Shown: positions 5,635 through 6,434 of the stretch, piece by piece
Numbering within the stretch: the first letter of the stretch is position 1
How the letters are laid out: the number at the start of each line of letters is the position of its first letter
Position numbers and translations under genes: made by a program
From: Spirochaetaceae bacterium
GTDB lineage: Bacteria; Spirochaetota; Spirochaetia; Treponematales; Breznakiellaceae
Length of the DNA stretch: 6,434 bases
Assembly: GCA_031255315.1 (NCBI GenBank)
Contig: JAIRSS010000044.1
Span: forward strand, 1 to 6,434
Direction: 5' to 3'
Notes under the pieces: generated by a model
What the model saw: the letters and a program-made list of their open reading frames with translations, nothing else
Databases searched by the model: none
What the model was told of the DNA's origin: nothing

Positions 5635-5662
5635 CCAACGCCGGCTTATAAACCGGCGTTGG
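5635..5662 (-). promoter_or_regulatory. Intercistronic hairpin between binding-protein gene and UroD-fold gene
   Basis: CCAACGCCGG (5635-5644) and CCGGCGTTGG (5653-5662) form a perfect 10-bp GC-rich stem with an 8-base loop, 11 bases after the binding-protein stop. On the minus strand only TTTG follows, with a T-run (CTTTTT) about 18 bases further. It is therefore not a classical terminator. Hairpins after binding-protein genes commonly protect the upstream message or cause partial termination, giving more binding protein than downstream product. Confidence 0.65.
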
Positions 5663-5673
5663 TCGGGGCGGCT

Positions 5674-6434
5674 TTAATTCAGTAGGTTAAGTTCTTTCAA
5701 TGTAGATTGATACCGGGAAGCCTGTACTTCCACATCCCAGTCGGTGTATTCGGCAAGATTGTCCGGGGTAAGCAGCTTTATCGCGGCCTCCGTGTACTCG
5801 GGCTGGGGCGTACCGGCGAGGTACTCCAGGGCTTTGATGGCCGCCAGTATACCGTTTTCCGACGGGGCCCAGCCGACGGTTACCTTTGCGGTCCCGGCCT
5901 GCAGCATTTCCTTGCCCACAGGCGATCCGTTGACCGTTACCAGGGTAATCTCCCTGTCCCTGCCCGCTTCCTTTATCGCAACGGAGGCGCCGAAGGCCAT
6001 TTCCTCGTTCATGGCGTAGACCAGGTCTATCTTGTTGTGCATGATCAGGTAGTTGCGCATTACATCCTCACCCTTTTTCCGGTCCCATTCACCGTACTGA
6101 ATTTCAGAAAGCATGCGGTAACCGGGATCCGTTGCCATGGCGGCCTGGAATCCCTGTATATATTTACTGGTACCGGGATCGCCGGGCATACCGCCCAGGA
6201 TCAAGTAGCCGCCGCCGCTTCCGAGTTTGTTCTTTACCACGTATTCGCCGAGCATTCGGCCGACGCCGACCATATCGACATCAACCCGGCCCTGGGCTTT
6301 GCCGGGCCCGTCGGTGATGGAACTGTCCACCAGGAAATAGGGGATTTTCGCCGCATTGGCCAGTTGGGCACCCTTTTGTCCGGTTTCCACATTGGTGGTC
6401 ATAATGATGATCGCGTCAACACCGGCGGAGATCA
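5674..6434 (-). CDS. Periplasmic sugar-type ABC transporter substrate-binding protein, N-terminus outside window
   Basis: A periplasmic solute receptor of the ribose/galactose-binding type (Peripla_BP_4), delivering a sugar or similar small polar compound to an ABC permease. The frame is open to the window edge; its first full codon is at 6432, giving 252 visible residues. They start ISAGVDAIIIMTTNVETG, the end of the first lobe's early strands, and continue with PYFLVDSSI (31-39), GDPGTSKYIQGFQAAM (84-99), VYAMNEEMAFGAS (138-150) and TVNGSP (166-171). In relatives these last segments are NDxxAxG and VDGxP around the ligand site. Roughly 60-80 residues with the signal peptide are missing. Glu at 143 and 144 (NEEM) replaces the usual ND, and Asn-Gly-Ser replaces Asp-Gly, so the ligand may differ from common hexoses. 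No permease or ATPase gene is visible downstream; they may lie upstream of the window. Confidence 0.9.
   Translation of the reverse strand, partial: ISAGVDAIIIMTTNVETGQKGAQLANAAKIPYFLVDSSITDGPGKAQGRVDVDMVGVGRMLGEYVVKNKLGSGGGYLILGGMPGDPGTSKYIQGFQAAMATDPGYRMLSEIQYGEWDRKKGEDVMRNYLIMHNKIDLVYAMNEEMAFGASVAIKEAGRDREITLVTVNGSPVGKEMLQAGTAKVTVGWAPSENGILAAIKALEYLAGTPQPEYTEAAIKLLTPDNLAEYTDWDVEVQASRYQSTLKELNLLN

Overview
The window most likely comes from a spirochete of the Treponema/Spirochaetaceae type. This is inferred from the bactofilin, whose acidic N-terminus and beta-helical core look like the spirochetal form, from its tight linkage to a TPR protein and MtaB, and from the style of the transposase remnant. 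No rRNA, tRNA or other decisive marker is present. All recognisable genes lie on the minus strand, so the functional reading order is from right to left.

Right part (4348-6434): a sugar-type ABC transporter periplasmic binding protein, cut by the window edge, is followed by a perfect 10-bp intercistronic hairpin and then by a UroD-fold protein. The UroD-fold protein lacks both the HemE signature and the usual Zn-ligand set of corrinoid methyltransferases. The two are probably one operon: uptake of a small solute plus an enzyme acting on it or on a derived methyl group. The substrate is unknown.

Middle (3616-4302): a 687-bp insertion element with perfect 33-bp terminal inverted repeats. It carries only the N-terminal part of a DDE (integrase-type) transposase, which is also frameshifted. 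It looks like an internally deleted, non-autonomous derivative. Its left end, together with a flanking TATAAT, forms a possible outward promoter facing the next operon.

Left-centre (868-3445): a compact three-gene operon of bactofilin, exported TPR protein and MtaB (tRNA ms2t6A synthesis), with a 4-base overlap and a 5-base gap at the two junctions. The first about 60 codons of the TPR gene are made of palindrome-rich DNA that looks like an inserted dispersed repeat. It sits directly in front of what reads as the native signal peptide.

Left end (1-867): no convincing gene. It holds five copies of a 12-bp motif (AAGGTGGGAACT) in two opposing orientations, a rho-independent-terminator-like hairpin on the plus strand, and a dispersed palindromic repeat of the CTGGATTGC...GCAATGACA type. 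This looks like a graveyard of mobile-element ends and repeats.
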